Below, piece after piece: positions 18,258-29,154 of a stretch of DNA of 64,000 nt. The position numbers and the translations under genes are program-made. The DNA is taken from the NCBI RefSeq assembly GCF_017815135.1, contig NZ_JAGJCF010000019.1:1-64000 (forward strand), in the 5' to 3' direction. The stretch is from Jiella mangrovi (GTDB lineage: Bacteria; Pseudomonadota; Alphaproteobacteria; Rhizobiales; Rhizobiaceae). Each line of letters begins with the position of its first letter. Position 1 is the stretch's first letter. The notes below the pieces were generated by a model that was not told the DNA's origin, did not search any database, and worked only from the letters and a program-made list of their open reading frames with translations.

Positions 18258-18453
18258 GACCCCCCTCTGCCCTCCTGAGCGTTTGTCGAAGGGCGGACAT
18301 CTCCCCCACAAGGGGGGAGATCGGCGGTTTTGCACACTGGTTCTCGAACCGTCTGCGCCGCGCAAGTTCAAACGTCGGAGATTGGCCGCTGCGTCCATGC
18401 AGAGTCGATCTCCCCCCCTGTGGGGGAGATGCCCGGTAGGGCAGAGGGGGGCG
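18258..18453. repeat. Inverted-repeat element, copy B
   Basis: This shares the ends CCCCCCTCTGCC and ATCTCCCCC-ACAA-GGGGGGAGATC with copies A and C, in the gap between tctA and the dehydrogenase gene. It is 196 bp long with a spacer that does not match the others. It sits against the start of the dehydrogenase gene. Confidence 0.8.
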
Positions 18454-18485
18454 AACCGCCGCCACGTTTGAGCACAATCCGCTCA

Positions 18486-20030
18486 TCAGACACTCTCCTC
18501 GCTTGCGGGCTTGGCCGGATCGATCTTCGCCCTCAGCGCCTCGCGGCGTTTGCGCCAGCGCTTCCAGGGCGGGGTCTGGGAGACGAAGATGAAGATCACT
18601 GAGAGGAAGAGCACGAGCGACAGGGGACTCGTCAGGATCCCCATGAAGAAGCCTTCCAGGCTGCCGCGTTCCGAGAGGATCGCCCGGCGCCAGTTGTCGT
18701 CGAGAAGGCGCGAGAGGATGACGCCGAGGATGATCGGGCCGAGCGGATAGCCGTAGAGCTTGAGGAAATAGCCGAAGACGCCAAAGCCCAGCATCCAGTA
18801 GACGTCGGTGATCGAGTTGTTGACCGCATAGGCGCCGACGATCGACAAGAGCATGATCAAGGGCACGAGGACGGCGCGCGGCATCTCGACGATCTTGACG
18901 AAGAGCTTGATGCCGGTCAGCCCGAAGAGCAGCATGCAGCAGTTGGCGAGCACCAGGCCGCCGACGATGAACCAGAACATGTCCGGCTGCTCGACCATCA
19001 GCATCGGGCCGGGGTTGAGCCCGTGGATGAACAGGGCGCCGATCATGATGGCGGTGACGGCGTCGCCGGGGATGCCGAGCGTCATCATCGGGATGAAGGC
19101 GCCGCCGACGGCCGCGTTGTTGGCGGTCTCGGGCGCGACGAGACCCTCGATCGCGCCGTCGCCGAATTCGCGTTCCGGATTGCGGGTGACGCGCTTGGCG
19201 TGGTCGTAGGCCATCAGCGCGGCGATGTCGCCGCCGGTGCCGGGCAGGGCGCCGATGAGGACGCCGAGGCTCGAGGTCTGCAGGGACAGCGGCAGATGCT
19301 TCCTCACCGTCGAAAGCGAAGGCACGATGCGCGAGATCTTCTGGCGCACCGCCGTCTTGTCGACATGGTGGAGCTGCGACAGGGCTTCCGACACGCCGAA
19401 CAGGCCGATCATCACCGCGATGAAGGAAATGCCCGACTGCAGCAGCGGCAGGTCGAAGGTGAAGCGCTGGGTGAAGGTGAGGGGGTCCATGCCGACGGTG
19501 CCGAGCATCAGGCCGAGGGCGCCGCAGAAGATGCCCTTGACCAGCGATTCACCCGCGAGCGAGCCCACCAGCAGCAGGCCGAGCACGGCGAGCAGCATGT
19601 AGTCGCGCGGCTGGAAGGAGAGGGCGAAATTCGAGACGAAGGGCGCGGCGGCCGCGAGAACGGCGATGCCGACGAAGCCGCCAATGAAGCTCATCACCGT
19701 GGTGATGCCGATCGCCTCGCCGGCCTGGCCGCGCTGGGCCATGGGATAGCCGTCGAGGGCGGTGGCGATGGCGGACGGGGCGCCGGGAATGTTGAGGAGG
19801 ATTGCCGTGCGCGAGCCGCCATAGACGCCGCCCATATAGATGCCGATCATCAGGGCGATGGCCGGCAGGACGTCCCAGGAGAAGGTGAAGGAGATGAGGA
19901 TCGACACGGCCATGGTGACGGAGAGGCCGGGGATCGCCCCGACATAGACGCCGGCGAAGGTGCCCAGCGCGACGAGGGCGAAGAGCTCAGGATGGGTGAA
20001 GACGGTGAAGAAGGCGAGGAAATTTTCCAT
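18486..20030 (-). CDS. tctA: Tripartite tricarboxylate transporter, large membrane subunit TctA
   Basis: The product is 514 residues with about twelve hydrophobic segments, the normal size of TctA. Family signatures include GIYMGGVYGGSRTAILLNIPG, with the conserved glycine/serine loop, and IGALPGTGGDIAALMAYDHAKR in the second half. It is the main channel of a secondary transporter that works with a periplasmic binding protein and TctB. It begins five bases after tctB on the same strand. The neighbouring dehydrogenase and dehydratase suggest the substrate is a hydroaromatic acid (shikimate, quinate or dehydroshikimate) rather than citrate, but this rests on context only. Confidence 0.93.
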   Translation of the reverse strand: MENFLAFFTVFTHPELFALVALGTFAGVYVGAIPGLSVTMAVSILISFTFSWDVLPAIALMIGIYMGGVYGGSRTAILLNIPGAPSAIATALDGYPMAQRGQAGEAIGITTVMSFIGGFVGIAVLAAAAPFVSNFALSFQPRDYMLLAVLGLLLVGSLAGESLVKGIFCGALGLMLGTVGMDPLTFTQRFTFDLPLLQSGISFIAVMIGLFGVSEALSQLHHVDKTAVRQKISRIVPSLSTVRKHLPLSLQTSSLGVLIGALPGTGGDIAALMAYDHAKRVTRNPEREFGDGAIEGLVAPETANNAAVGGAFIPMMTLGIPGDAVTAIMIGALFIHGLNPGPMLMVEQPDMFWFIVGGLVLANCCMLLFGLTGIKLFVKIVEMPRAVLVPLIMLLSIVGAYAVNNSITDVYWMLGFGVFGYFLKLYGYPLGPIILGVILSRLLDDNWRRAILSERGSLEGFFMGILTSPLSLVLFLSVIFIFVSQTPPWKRWRKRREALRAKIDPAKPASEESV

Positions 20031-20035
20031 GATGC

Positions 20036-20548
20036 TCAGAACCTCACGCCCGTGACGTTGCGGATCCAGGAGAGGATCTCGCCTTCAGGCACGATGCCCG
20101 CCGGCATCAGGACGGTGAAGACGATGCGGAAGAGGACGTAGATGAGGAACAGGCTGAGCAGCGATATGGCGCCGGCATGAAGCCAGGAGCCTTTCGACAG
20201 GAGCTTGATCGCCAGCACCAGAAAGAGAAGCGATGTGGGCAGGAAGCCGAGCGGCTCCAGAAGCACGGCATAGGCGAGAAGCATGACCGCGAAGATCGCC
20301 ACCGCCGGCGGCAGCACGTCGCGGCCGAGCTTCTCGCCCTCGGCGGCGGGCGCGCGGGCGGTCTTGAAAAGCACGATCGCGGCCGTCACGACCATGGCGA
20401 GCGTCGTCGCCATGGGAACGGCGCCGGGCGAGCTCAGGGATTCAAAGCCCGATATGCCATAGGCGGACCACAGGAGAAACAGGCTGGCGACGAGGAGAAG
20501 GGCGGTGAACACCGCCTCTCCGGGGCGGCGCGCGCGTCTGGCAGCCAT
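20036..20548 (-). CDS. tctB: Tripartite tricarboxylate transporter, small membrane subunit TctB
   Basis: The product is 170 residues with four predicted membrane helices, among them FTALLLVASLFLLWSAYGI and VLPPAVAIFAVMLLAYAVLL, as expected for the poorly conserved TctB family. GGGAGGA lies eight bases before the ATG at 20548. It stands between the binding-protein gene (350 bp upstream, with a repeat element between) and tctA. It probably stabilises the complex. The N-terminus has a cluster of arginines on the cytoplasmic side. Confidence 0.88.
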   Translation of the reverse strand: MAARRARRPGEAVFTALLLVASLFLLWSAYGISGFESLSSPGAVPMATTLAMVVTAAIVLFKTARAPAAEGEKLGRDVLPPAVAIFAVMLLAYAVLLEPLGFLPTSLLFLVLAIKLLSKGSWLHAGAISLLSLFLIYVLFRIVFTVLMPAGIVPEGEILSWIRNVTGVRF

Positions 20549-20630
20549 GGCTGAAATCCTCCCGATAATTCTGGTCGATGCGATCTGTCGCGGACGGGGG
20601 TGTGCCTCGCCGTCCGGGGCAGTGCCGAGG

Positions 20631-20806
20631 CACCCCCCTGTGCCCTGCCGGGCATCTCCCCCACAAGGGGGGAGATCGGAAACGTCTGGCGGCGCCATCC
20701 TCAAGATCGACGGTGTGCCGGCATGGACGTCACAGATGTTCGTGGGACGGCGGTGCTGCTGATCTCCCCCCTTGTGGGGGAGATGGGCGGCAGCCCAGAG
20801 GGGGGT
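20631..20806. repeat. Inverted-repeat element, copy C
   Basis: The ends CACCCCCCTGTGCC and GGGGGGTT and the inner ATCTCCCCC-ACAA-GGGGGGAGAT hairpins match copies A and B. The 176-bp element lies between tctC and tctB, inside what is probably one operon. Confidence 0.8.
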
Positions 20807-20860
20807 TCCCCGGCGCTGAGCTGACCGGAAGACGCTCCGGCCCGTCCCCCCAAACCAAAC

Positions 20861-20889
20861 GAGGGCGCGACGTTCCCCGCCGCGCCCTC
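20861..20889 (-). terminator. Hairpin after the tctC stop codon
   Basis: On the minus strand, GAGGGCGCG (20889-20881) pairs with CGCGCCCTC (20869-20861) around an 11-base loop, nine bases beyond the tctC stop. Only short T runs follow, so it may protect the upstream mRNA or attenuate rather than terminate fully. Confidence 0.55.
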
Positions 20890-20897
20890 CCGTCATG

Positions 20898-21908
20898 TCA
20901 TTCCGGCTTGGCGATGCCGAACTCTTCCGGCGACTTCTTGGTCAGGCCGGCATCCTGCAGGAGCCACGTCGTGTTCTGCTGCCACTTCGTCATGAAGTCC
21001 TCGGCCTCGGTGCCGTTGACGTTCATCAGGATGAAGCCGCGGTTTGCCATCAGCTGCTTGAACTTGTCCTCGTTGGCCGCCTGCTTGAAGGCGTCCTCGA
21101 GCTTGGCAACCGCATCCTCGGGCGTGCCCTTCGGGGCGAAGATGCCGAAGAACGGGCCCCAGGGCAGGAACTTGGCGAACTTCTCGTTGGACTCGGTGAT
21201 CGGCTTGACGTCCGGCAGCTGCTCGACCGGCTCGGTGGCGACAATCGCCAGCGGCTTCATCTTGCCGGCCTTGACGCCCTCGATGGCGGCGCCGAGCACC
21301 GCCGGCATGACGTCGATCGCCTTGCCCTGCAGCGCCGTCAGCGCCGGGCCGTCGCCGTCATAGGGAATGAAGGTGACGGGCAGCTTGCCCTCGGCGTTCT
21401 CGATCATCGCCGTGACGACGGAGGGAACGCCGCCGGGGCCGGTCGAGCCGAACTTCACCTCGTTCGGATGCTCCTTGATATAGGTCATCATCGAGGCGTA
21501 GTCGTCGAAGGGCGCGTCCGGGCGGGCGACGAGGATCGGCGTGCCGCGGGCGAGGATGTCGATCGGCACGAAGTCCGAATAGTCCTTGGTGCCGAGGCCC
21601 ATCACCTTGTAGAGCAGCGGGTTTTCCGCGCCCATCAGAAGCGTGTAGCCGTCGGCCTTGCCGCTCGCCACCTTGTTGAGCGCGATGGCGCCGACGCCGC
21701 CGGTGACGTTCTGCAAAACGATCGACTGGCCGAGAACCTCTTCCGCCTTGGGGGTGACGGCGCGCATCACCGTGTCGGTCGAGCCGCCGGCGCCCCACTG
21801 GATGATCCCCTGGATCTCCTTGGTCGGATAGTCCTGGGCAAGCGATGGCGAAACGCTGAAAGCGACGGTCGCGGCGAGCGCGGTCGCAATGAGTGCGGTC
21901 AATTTCAA
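20898..21908 (-). CDS. tctC: Tripartite tricarboxylate transporter, substrate-binding protein TctC
   Basis: The product is about 336 residues. TTG at 21908 is taken as start because GGGAGG lies six bases before it and the signal peptide (LKLTALIATALAATVAFSVSPSLAQ region) begins there. TctC-family features follow: YPTKEIQGIIQWGAGGSTDT, GAIALNKVASGKADGYTLL and GPALTALQGKAIDVMPAVLG. It binds the substrate in the periplasm and hands it to TctAB. The gap to the LysR gene upstream (21909-22032) has its only AT-rich part at about 21990-22025 and probably contains the promoter. The usual aspartate contacting carboxylates cannot be judged by eye. Confidence 0.9.
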   Translation of the reverse strand: MKLTALIATALAATVAFSVSPSLAQDYPTKEIQGIIQWGAGGSTDTVMRAVTPKAEEVLGQSIVLQNVTGGVGAIALNKVASGKADGYTLLMGAENPLLYKVMGLGTKDYSDFVPIDILARGTPILVARPDAPFDDYASMMTYIKEHPNEVKFGSTGPGGVPSVVTAMIENAEGKLPVTFIPYDGDGPALTALQGKAIDVMPAVLGAAIEGVKAGKMKPLAIVATEPVEQLPDVKPITESNEKFAKFLPWGPFFGIFAPKGTPEDAVAKLEDAFKQAANEDKFKQLMANRGFILMNVNGTEAEDFMTKWQQNTTWLLQDAGLTKKSPEEFGIAKPE

Positions 21909-22032
21909 GATTGGCCTCCCTGAAAAGTCGTCGGGTGTCCTCCAAAGCGACGCCGCCACCCGACTCGCGGCATCCTGGGCGCGCACATTTTCATCCGGCG
22001 AGCAATAACGCAAATACCAAATTGCCCCTCAG

Positions 22033-22959
22033 CTATGCCTTCGTGTTATGCGTATCGCCGGCCTGCGCGGCGGCGACGCTGGTCATCTCGCGGCCGAGAT
22101 CCTCGACGAAGCGCTGGGCGAAGGAGGACAGAACCGCGCCGGCCCGCGAGGCGACGAAGGTCTCGAAACGGGTGTTTTCGGCGATCGGCACGACGGCCAG
22201 CCGGTCACGCGGCAGGTCGGCTGCGGTGAAGACGTCGAGAACCGCGATACCAAGCCCCTGGGCGACGAGTGCCGCGACCGTCGAGCCGAAGCGCGCCTTG
22301 ATGATGACGTCGTAGGGCAGGCTCTCGCGCTCGAAGATCTCGGCCATGATCCGGCCATAAGGGTCCGTCGGCTCGATGCCGATCAGCGGATGCGCGACGA
22401 TTTCACGCGCGCTGACGCTTCGCCTTTGCGCCAGCGGATGCCCGGTCGGGGTCACGCAGACCAGATGGCCGCTCGCCAGAGGCTCGAAGCGGATCGAGGG
22501 ATGGTCGAGCCGGTAGCTCATGGCGACGCATTCGCCGCGCCCGATGAGGATGTAGTCGATCGCTTCCTCGATCTTCAGGATCTCCACATTCATCCGCAGA
22601 TCGGCATAGCGCCGGCGCAGGGCGGCGATCGCCCGCGGCATCATGCCCTGCGCGATCGAGGGGACGGAGCCGATCCGCAGCTCCACCTCCTTGCCGCGCT
22701 CCAGCCGACCGACCGCTTCCTGCAGATTGGCGACCTGCTGGTGGATTTCCTGGATCTGGGAAAAGATCGCGCCGGCCTCGGGCGCCGGCACGTAGCGCCC
22801 GGCCTCGCGGTTGAACAGGCGGATGCCGAGGGAGCCCTCGATATGCTTCATCGCCCGGCTGATGCCCGGCTGGCTGACATTGAGGAGCCGCGCCGCGCCG
22901 GCGATGGAGCCGCTGACCATCACCGCGCGGACGATCTCGATCTGCTTGAGCGTCAGCAT
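22033..22959 (-). CDS. LysR-family transcriptional regulator
   Basis: The product is 308 residues. The N-terminal winged helix reads LKQIEIVRAVMVSGSIAGAA, then RLLNVSQPGISRAMKHIE and LGIRLFNREAGRYVPAPEA, and a type 2 periplasmic-binding effector domain follows. It is transcribed in the same direction as tctCBA downstream and the CoA-transferase gene upstream, which is unusual for LysR regulators that often face away from targets. The most likely targets are the tct and dehydrogenase genes, but the glutarate pair is also possible. The effector is unknown. Confidence 0.9.
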   Translation of the reverse strand: MLTLKQIEIVRAVMVSGSIAGAARLLNVSQPGISRAMKHIEGSLGIRLFNREAGRYVPAPEAGAIFSQIQEIHQQVANLQEAVGRLERGKEVELRIGSVPSIAQGMMPRAIAALRRRYADLRMNVEILKIEEAIDYILIGRGECVAMSYRLDHPSIRFEPLASGHLVCVTPTGHPLAQRRSVSAREIVAHPLIGIEPTDPYGRIMAEIFERESLPYDVIIKARFGSTVAALVAQGLGIAVLDVFTAADLPRDRLAVVPIAENTRFETFVASRAGAVLSSFAQRFVEDLGREMTSVAAAQAGDTHNTKA

Positions 22960-22986
22960 GACCGGCGGTCGATCATCGCCCGCGCC

Positions 22987-24138
22987 TCATGCGCCGAACC
23001 GGGCGGTCTCGATGCCGCGGTCACGGTCGAGTGCGGGAGCGGGGGTGTCCGTCGCCAGCTCGCTTCTGGAAAACACGATCGGCGTCCGCAGGCCCGGCAC
23101 GCCGCCGGCCTCGATCCTCAGCCCGCGATGGGCGATCTGCGGTTCTGACAAAGCCTCGGCGACGGTGTTGATCGGCCCGCCGGGAACCCCGGCCTTTTCG
23201 AGGGCGGCGATGATCTCCGCCCGGTCCTGCCGGGCGATGGCGGGCGAAAGGAGGGCCGTCAGCCGCTCGCGGTTCGCGACCCGTGCCGGATTGGTGGCGA
23301 AGGCCGGGTCGGCGGCAAGGCCGCCCAGATCGAGCGCCCGGCAGAGCGCCCCAAACTGTCGGTCGTTGCCGCAGGCGACGATGAGGTGGCCGTCTTTGGC
23401 CGCAAACACCTGATAGGGCACGATGTTGGGATGGGCGTTGCCCATGCGTCTCGGCGAGTTGCCCGTCACCAGCGCGTTCATCGCCTGGTTGGCGAGCGCC
23501 GCGACGCCGCAGTCGAGCAGTGCCAGATCGACATGCTGGCCGAGGCCCGAGCGCTGGCGCTCGATGATCGCCGCCTGAACGGCAATGGCGCCGTAGAGCC
23601 CGGTGAGGATGTCGATCCAGGCGACGCCGATCTTCTGCGGCTCGCCCGCCGGTTCCCCTGTCAGATCCATGATCCCGCACATGCCCTGGATGAGGAAGTC
23701 GTAGCCCGGCCTTGCGGCCTCGGGACCGGTCTGGCCGAAGCCGGTGATCGAGGCATAGACGAGGCGCGAGTTGCGGGCCGAGACGCTGTCGTAATCGAGG
23801 CCGAAGCGCTTGAGCCCACCCACCTTGAAGTTTTCGACGACGATGTCGGCCTCGTCGATCAGGGCTTTCAGCGCTTCGAGCTGGACTGCGTTCCTAAAGT
23901 CGCAGACGAAGCTGCGCTTGCCCCGGTTGGCGGCGTGGAAATAGGCCGCCGTCGGCCGCTCCTCGCCCTCGCGCTCGATGAAGGGCGGCCCCCATGTACG
24001 GGTGTCGTCGCCCTCCGGCGCCTCGACCTTGATCACCTCGGCGCCGAGATCGGCCAGGGTCTGGCCGATCCAGGGTCCCGCGAGGATGCGGGCGAGCTCG
24101 ACGACCTTGAGGCCCTGGAGCGGCGCCTCCGGCATCAC
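22987..24138 (-). CDS. CaiB/BaiF-family (class III) CoA-transferase, probably glutarate-specific
   Basis: The product is 382-383 residues. GTG at 24138 and ATG at 24135 are both possible starts and overlap the stop of the acyl-CoA dehydrogenase, so the genes are coupled. Class III features are [25 protein letters not shown] pattern at the N-terminus, [25 protein letters not shown] and the segment [14 protein letters not shown], whose Asp (about 176) is the catalytic nucleophile. Next to a glutaryl-CoA dehydrogenase the natural inference is transfer of CoA from succinyl-CoA or a similar donor to glutarate, as in human SUGCT. Other dicarboxylates cannot be excluded. Confidence 0.85.
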   Translation of the reverse strand: MMPEAPLQGLKVVELARILAGPWIGQTLADLGAEVIKVEAPEGDDTRTWGPPFIEREGEERPTAAYFHAANRGKRSFVCDFRNAVQLEALKALIDEADIVVENFKVGGLKRFGLDYDSVSARNSRLVYASITGFGQTGPEAARPGYDFLIQGMCGIMDLTGEPAGEPQKIGVAWIDILTGLYGAIAVQAAIIERQRSGLGQHVDLALLDCGVAALANQAMNALVTGNSPRRMGNAHPNIVPYQVFAAKDGHLIVACGNDRQFGALCRALDLGGLAADPAFATNPARVANRERLTALLSPAIARQDRAEIIAALEKAGVPGGPINTVAEALSEPQIAHRGLRIEAGGVPGLRTPIVFSRSELATDTPAPALDRDRGIETARFGA

Positions 24139-25343
24139 ACGAAAGCCTGCAGGCCGGTGATCGCGCGGCCGAGGATCAGCGCGTGGACGTCGTGGGTGCC
24201 CTCATAGGTGTTGACGGTCTCCAGATTGATCATGTGGCGCATGACCTTGTATTCCTCGGAGATGCCGTTGCCGCCATGCATGTCGCGGGCCTGCCGGGCG
24301 ATGTCGAGGGCCTTGCCGCAATTGTTGCGCTTGACGATGGAGATCATCTCCGGCGCCGCATTCGCCTCGTCCATCAGGCGGCCGACCCGCAGCGAGGCCT
24401 GCAGACCGAGGGCGATCTCGGTCTCCATGTCTGCGAGCTTCTTCTGGAAAAGCTGGGTCTGGGCGAGCGGCTTGCCGAACTGCTTGCGATCGAGGCCGTA
24501 CTGGCGGGCTGCGTGGAAACAGGCTTCGGCGGCGCCCATCACGCCCCAGGAGATGCCGTAGCGCGCCCGATTGAGGCAGCCGAACGGGCCTTTCAGCCCC
24601 TCGACATTCGGCAACAGCGCGTCTTCCGACACCTCGACGTCCGAGAGGACGATCTCGCCGGTGACGCTGGCACGCAGGGAAAGCTTGCCGCCGATCTTCG
24701 GGGCCGACAGTCCCGCCATGCCCTTTTCGAGGACGAAGCCCTTGATCTTGCCGCCATGGGCCTCCGATTTCGCCCACACGACGAAGACGTCGGCGATCGG
24801 GGCGTTGGAGATCCAGGTCTTCGAGCCGTTGAGGACATAGCCGTTGTCGGTCTTCCGCGCGGTGGTCTTCATGCCGCCCGGATCGGAGCCCGCGTCGGGC
24901 TCGGTCAGGCCGAAACAGCCGATGAATTCGCCCGAAGCGAGCTTCGGCAGATAGCGCCGGCGCTGTTCCTCGGTGCCATAGGCATAGATCGGATACATCA
25001 CCAGCGAGGACTGCACCGACATCATCGAGCGGTAGCCCGAATCGATCCGCTCGACCTCGCGCGCGACGAGGCCGTAAGCGACGTAGGACGCGCCGATGCC
25101 GCCATATTCTTCCGGAACGGTCACCCCGAGAAGGCCCATTTCGCCCATCGCCCGGAAGATCGACGGGTCGACCAGCTCGTCGCGCGCCGCCTCCGTGACG
25201 GCCGGGGCAAGGCGGGCTTCGGCAAAATCGGCGGCCGCCTCGGCGAGCATGCGCTCGTCCTCCGAAAGCTGCGCGGACAGGCGGAACGGGTCCGCCCAGT
25301 CGAACCGGCCGAGATCCGGCGCGTCCTTGGGCTTCAGGGCCAT
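24135..25343 (-). CDS. gcdH: Glutaryl-CoA dehydrogenase
   Basis: The product is 402 residues, close to bacterial and mitochondrial GcdH. It has the acyl-CoA dehydrogenase fold with [40 protein letters not shown], and the catalytic base in [17 protein letters not shown] (about E381). The stretch [20 protein letters not shown] is typical of the glutaryl-CoA branch, which oxidises and decarboxylates glutaryl-CoA to crotonyl-CoA. ACGGAG precedes the ATG at 25343. With the CoA-transferase downstream it makes a two-gene route from free glutarate, a product of lysine or dicarboxylate breakdown, into central metabolism. Confidence 0.93.
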   Translation of the reverse strand: MALKPKDAPDLGRFDWADPFRLSAQLSEDERMLAEAAADFAEARLAPAVTEAARDELVDPSIFRAMGEMGLLGVTVPEEYGGIGASYVAYGLVAREVERIDSGYRSMMSVQSSLVMYPIYAYGTEEQRRRYLPKLASGEFIGCFGLTEPDAGSDPGGMKTTARKTDNGYVLNGSKTWISNAPIADVFVVWAKSEAHGGKIKGFVLEKGMAGLSAPKIGGKLSLRASVTGEIVLSDVEVSEDALLPNVEGLKGPFGCLNRARYGISWGVMGAAEACFHAARQYGLDRKQFGKPLAQTQLFQKKLADMETEIALGLQASLRVGRLMDEANAAPEMISIVKRNNCGKALDIARQARDMHGGNGISEEYKVMRHMINLETVNTYEGTHDVHALILGRAITGLQAFV

Positions 25344-25802
25344 GAGAATTCTCCGTAGGAATTTTATCGGGTCGGGCGCCGTCTTAGCATCAGGGCGCCG
25401 GGCGCTTCAAACGGCTTGATGCGACGACTTTCACACAAGCGCAGCACCCGGCCGCCCCGATCCTTCGCTGGCGAGAAACGACCGGAGGTCCGTTCGGCCC
25501 GTCGCGTTCACGCAGGCCCCCGTGTGGCGGCCGTATCATGGCATTGTGATTGCTTGGCTTTGTCGGCGCGCCTTGCCTTTGCAGCCCGATTACGGCAGGT
25601 CATTTCGTAAGGTTGACCAAAGGATAGTTTCATATGTGGTGTGAACAAAGACTCCCACGATATCATCCGGGGGGAGAGCCTTTGCGCCGGCGGTCTGCCA
25701 TTTCGGACGTGACGGGGCGGTAAAAGCAGGAGCTGGCAGGCAAGGCAGGGCGAGAGTGGCGCTGCCGGCTCGAAGCCGCGCATGGTCGAGGAGACAAGTC
25801 GT
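25344..25802. other. Divergent intergenic region between gcdH and the secretion operon
   Basis: This 459-bp gap must hold the promoters of two diverging transcription units. The stretch at about 25590-25660 is AT-rich and includes TTGACC at 25613-25618 on the plus strand, but no good -10 box at the right distance. No gene or clear operator was seen. Confidence 0.4.
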
Positions 25803-27632
<1,830 letters not shown>

Positions 27633-27750
27633 CGACGGCCCGGACAGAAGCGGTGGTCGGTGCAAACGATGGCCTGCGCGATGACGCGGCGGGGGCAAGG
27701 ATTGGACCCGGCCTTGGGCAGGCGCCGGGAAGAAGGCGGAGATCGAGACG

Positions 27751-29124
27751 ATGAAAGATATGACCACGGCGGGAGGAACGCCGGCCCACCCGGCAGCAAA
27801 GCCGGGCGCTGACGGGCGCAAGCCGAGCTGGACGAAGGGCGTTCCGACCGGCACCCGGCTGATGAGCGTCGCCGGCATCGTCGTCGGGCTGACCTTCATC
27901 GGCGGCTTCGGCGCCTGGGCGGGGCTCGCACCGATCGCCGGCGCGGTGGTCGCGCCCGGTGTCGTCGCGGCCGCCGGCCAGAACCTGTCGATCCAGCATT
28001 TCGAAGGCGGCATCGTCAGGCAGATCGACGTCACCGAGGGCCAGCGCGTGACCGCCGGCGAACCGCTGATCGAGCTCGACCGGACGGCGGCACTTTCACA
28101 GCGCGACAGGCTGAACCATCAGATCATCGGGCTTCGGGCGAGGGCCGCGCGACTGGCGGCCGAGCGCGACGGCGACGAGACGCTGATCTTTCCCGCCGAC
28201 CTCGTATCGATGGCGCGAACCGCGAACGTCTCCGATCTCCTCGACGAGCAGGGACGAGAGTTTTCCGCCCGGCTCGCCCGCCATCACCAGGAACGCTCGA
28301 TCATGGTGCAGCGCGTGAAAGCCCTCAAGGAGCAGGCCGAGGGCATGAGCGCCCAAAGATCGGCGATCGAGCGCCAGATCGCGGTCGTGCGGGAGGAAAC
28401 CACCCGCAAGGGCCGGCTGCTCGACAAGGGCCTCACCAACCGCTCCGAATATACCCAGCTCGTCAGGGCCGAAGCCGATCTCGTCGGTCAGCTCGGGCAG
28501 GTCGTCTCGAGCCTGCTCGCCTCGAAGACCAACATCTCCCAGGCAGATCAGGAAGCGGCGCGGCTCGAAAGCCAGCGGGTGGAGACCGCCGTCACCCAGC
28601 TCAACGACGTGCGCTCGAAGCTGTCCGACATGAGCGAGCAGCTGCGCACCGCCGAGGACGTTCTCTCGCGGTCGACGATCCGGGCTCCCGCCGACGGCAT
28701 CATCGTCGCCAAGTCGGTCAACACCGTCGGCTCGGTGGTCCGGCCCGGCGAGACGCTGATGCAGATCCTGCCGACCGGGGCGGACCTTGTCGTCGAGGTC
28801 CGCCTCAACCCCCAGCACATCGCCCAGATCCGGCCCGGCCAGGTGGCGCGGCTGCGTTTCACCTCGCTCAACGCCCGCACGACGCCGACCGCCGACGGCA
28901 CGGTCTCCTACGTCTCGGCCGACCGTCTCGTCGATCAGCAGACGCAGGAGGGATATTACCGGGCGCGGCTGCGGCTGAACGATCCTCTTCCCGCCGGCAT
29001 CTCGGCCGACGAGATCACCCCCGGCATGCCGGTGGAGGCCTATGTGGAAACCGGCGACCGCAGCTTCATCGACTACCTCACCCAGCCGGTCACCGACAGC
29101 TTCTCGCGCGCCTTCCGGGAGTGA
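27751..29124 (+). CDS. Type I secretion membrane fusion protein (HlyD family)
   Basis: The product is 457 residues. One transmembrane helix (about 40-65: LMSVAGIVVGLTFIGGFGAW) anchors it, preceded by a cytoplasmic Pro/Lys-rich tail. The biotinyl-lipoyl-like halves (VVAAAGQNLSIQHFEGGIVRQI, and DVLSRSTIRAPADGIIVAKSVN) enclose a long coiled coil at about 120-290. The end PGMPVEAYVETGDRSFIDYLTQP is the family hallmark. A GGAGA site precedes ATG 27751. The 118-bp gap from the ATPase is GC-rich without a clear hairpin. It works in the periplasm with the ATPase and an outer-membrane TolC-like channel encoded elsewhere. Confidence 0.93.
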   Translation: MKDMTTAGGTPAHPAAKPGADGRKPSWTKGVPTGTRLMSVAGIVVGLTFIGGFGAWAGLAPIAGAVVAPGVVAAAGQNLSIQHFEGGIVRQIDVTEGQRVTAGEPLIELDRTAALSQRDRLNHQIIGLRARAARLAAERDGDETLIFPADLVSMARTANVSDLLDEQGREFSARLARHHQERSIMVQRVKALKEQAEGMSAQRSAIERQIAVVREETTRKGRLLDKGLTNRSEYTQLVRAEADLVGQLGQVVSSLLASKTNISQADQEAARLESQRVETAVTQLNDVRSKLSDMSEQLRTAEDVLSRSTIRAPADGIIVAKSVNTVGSVVRPGETLMQILPTGADLVVEVRLNPQHIAQIRPGQVARLRFTSLNARTTPTADGTVSYVSADRLVDQQTQEGYYRARLRLNDPLPAGISADEITPGMPVEAYVETGDRSFIDYLTQPVTDSFSRAFRE

Positions 29125-29154
29125 CGGCGCAGCGAGGATCTTCGAGCCGCCGGC

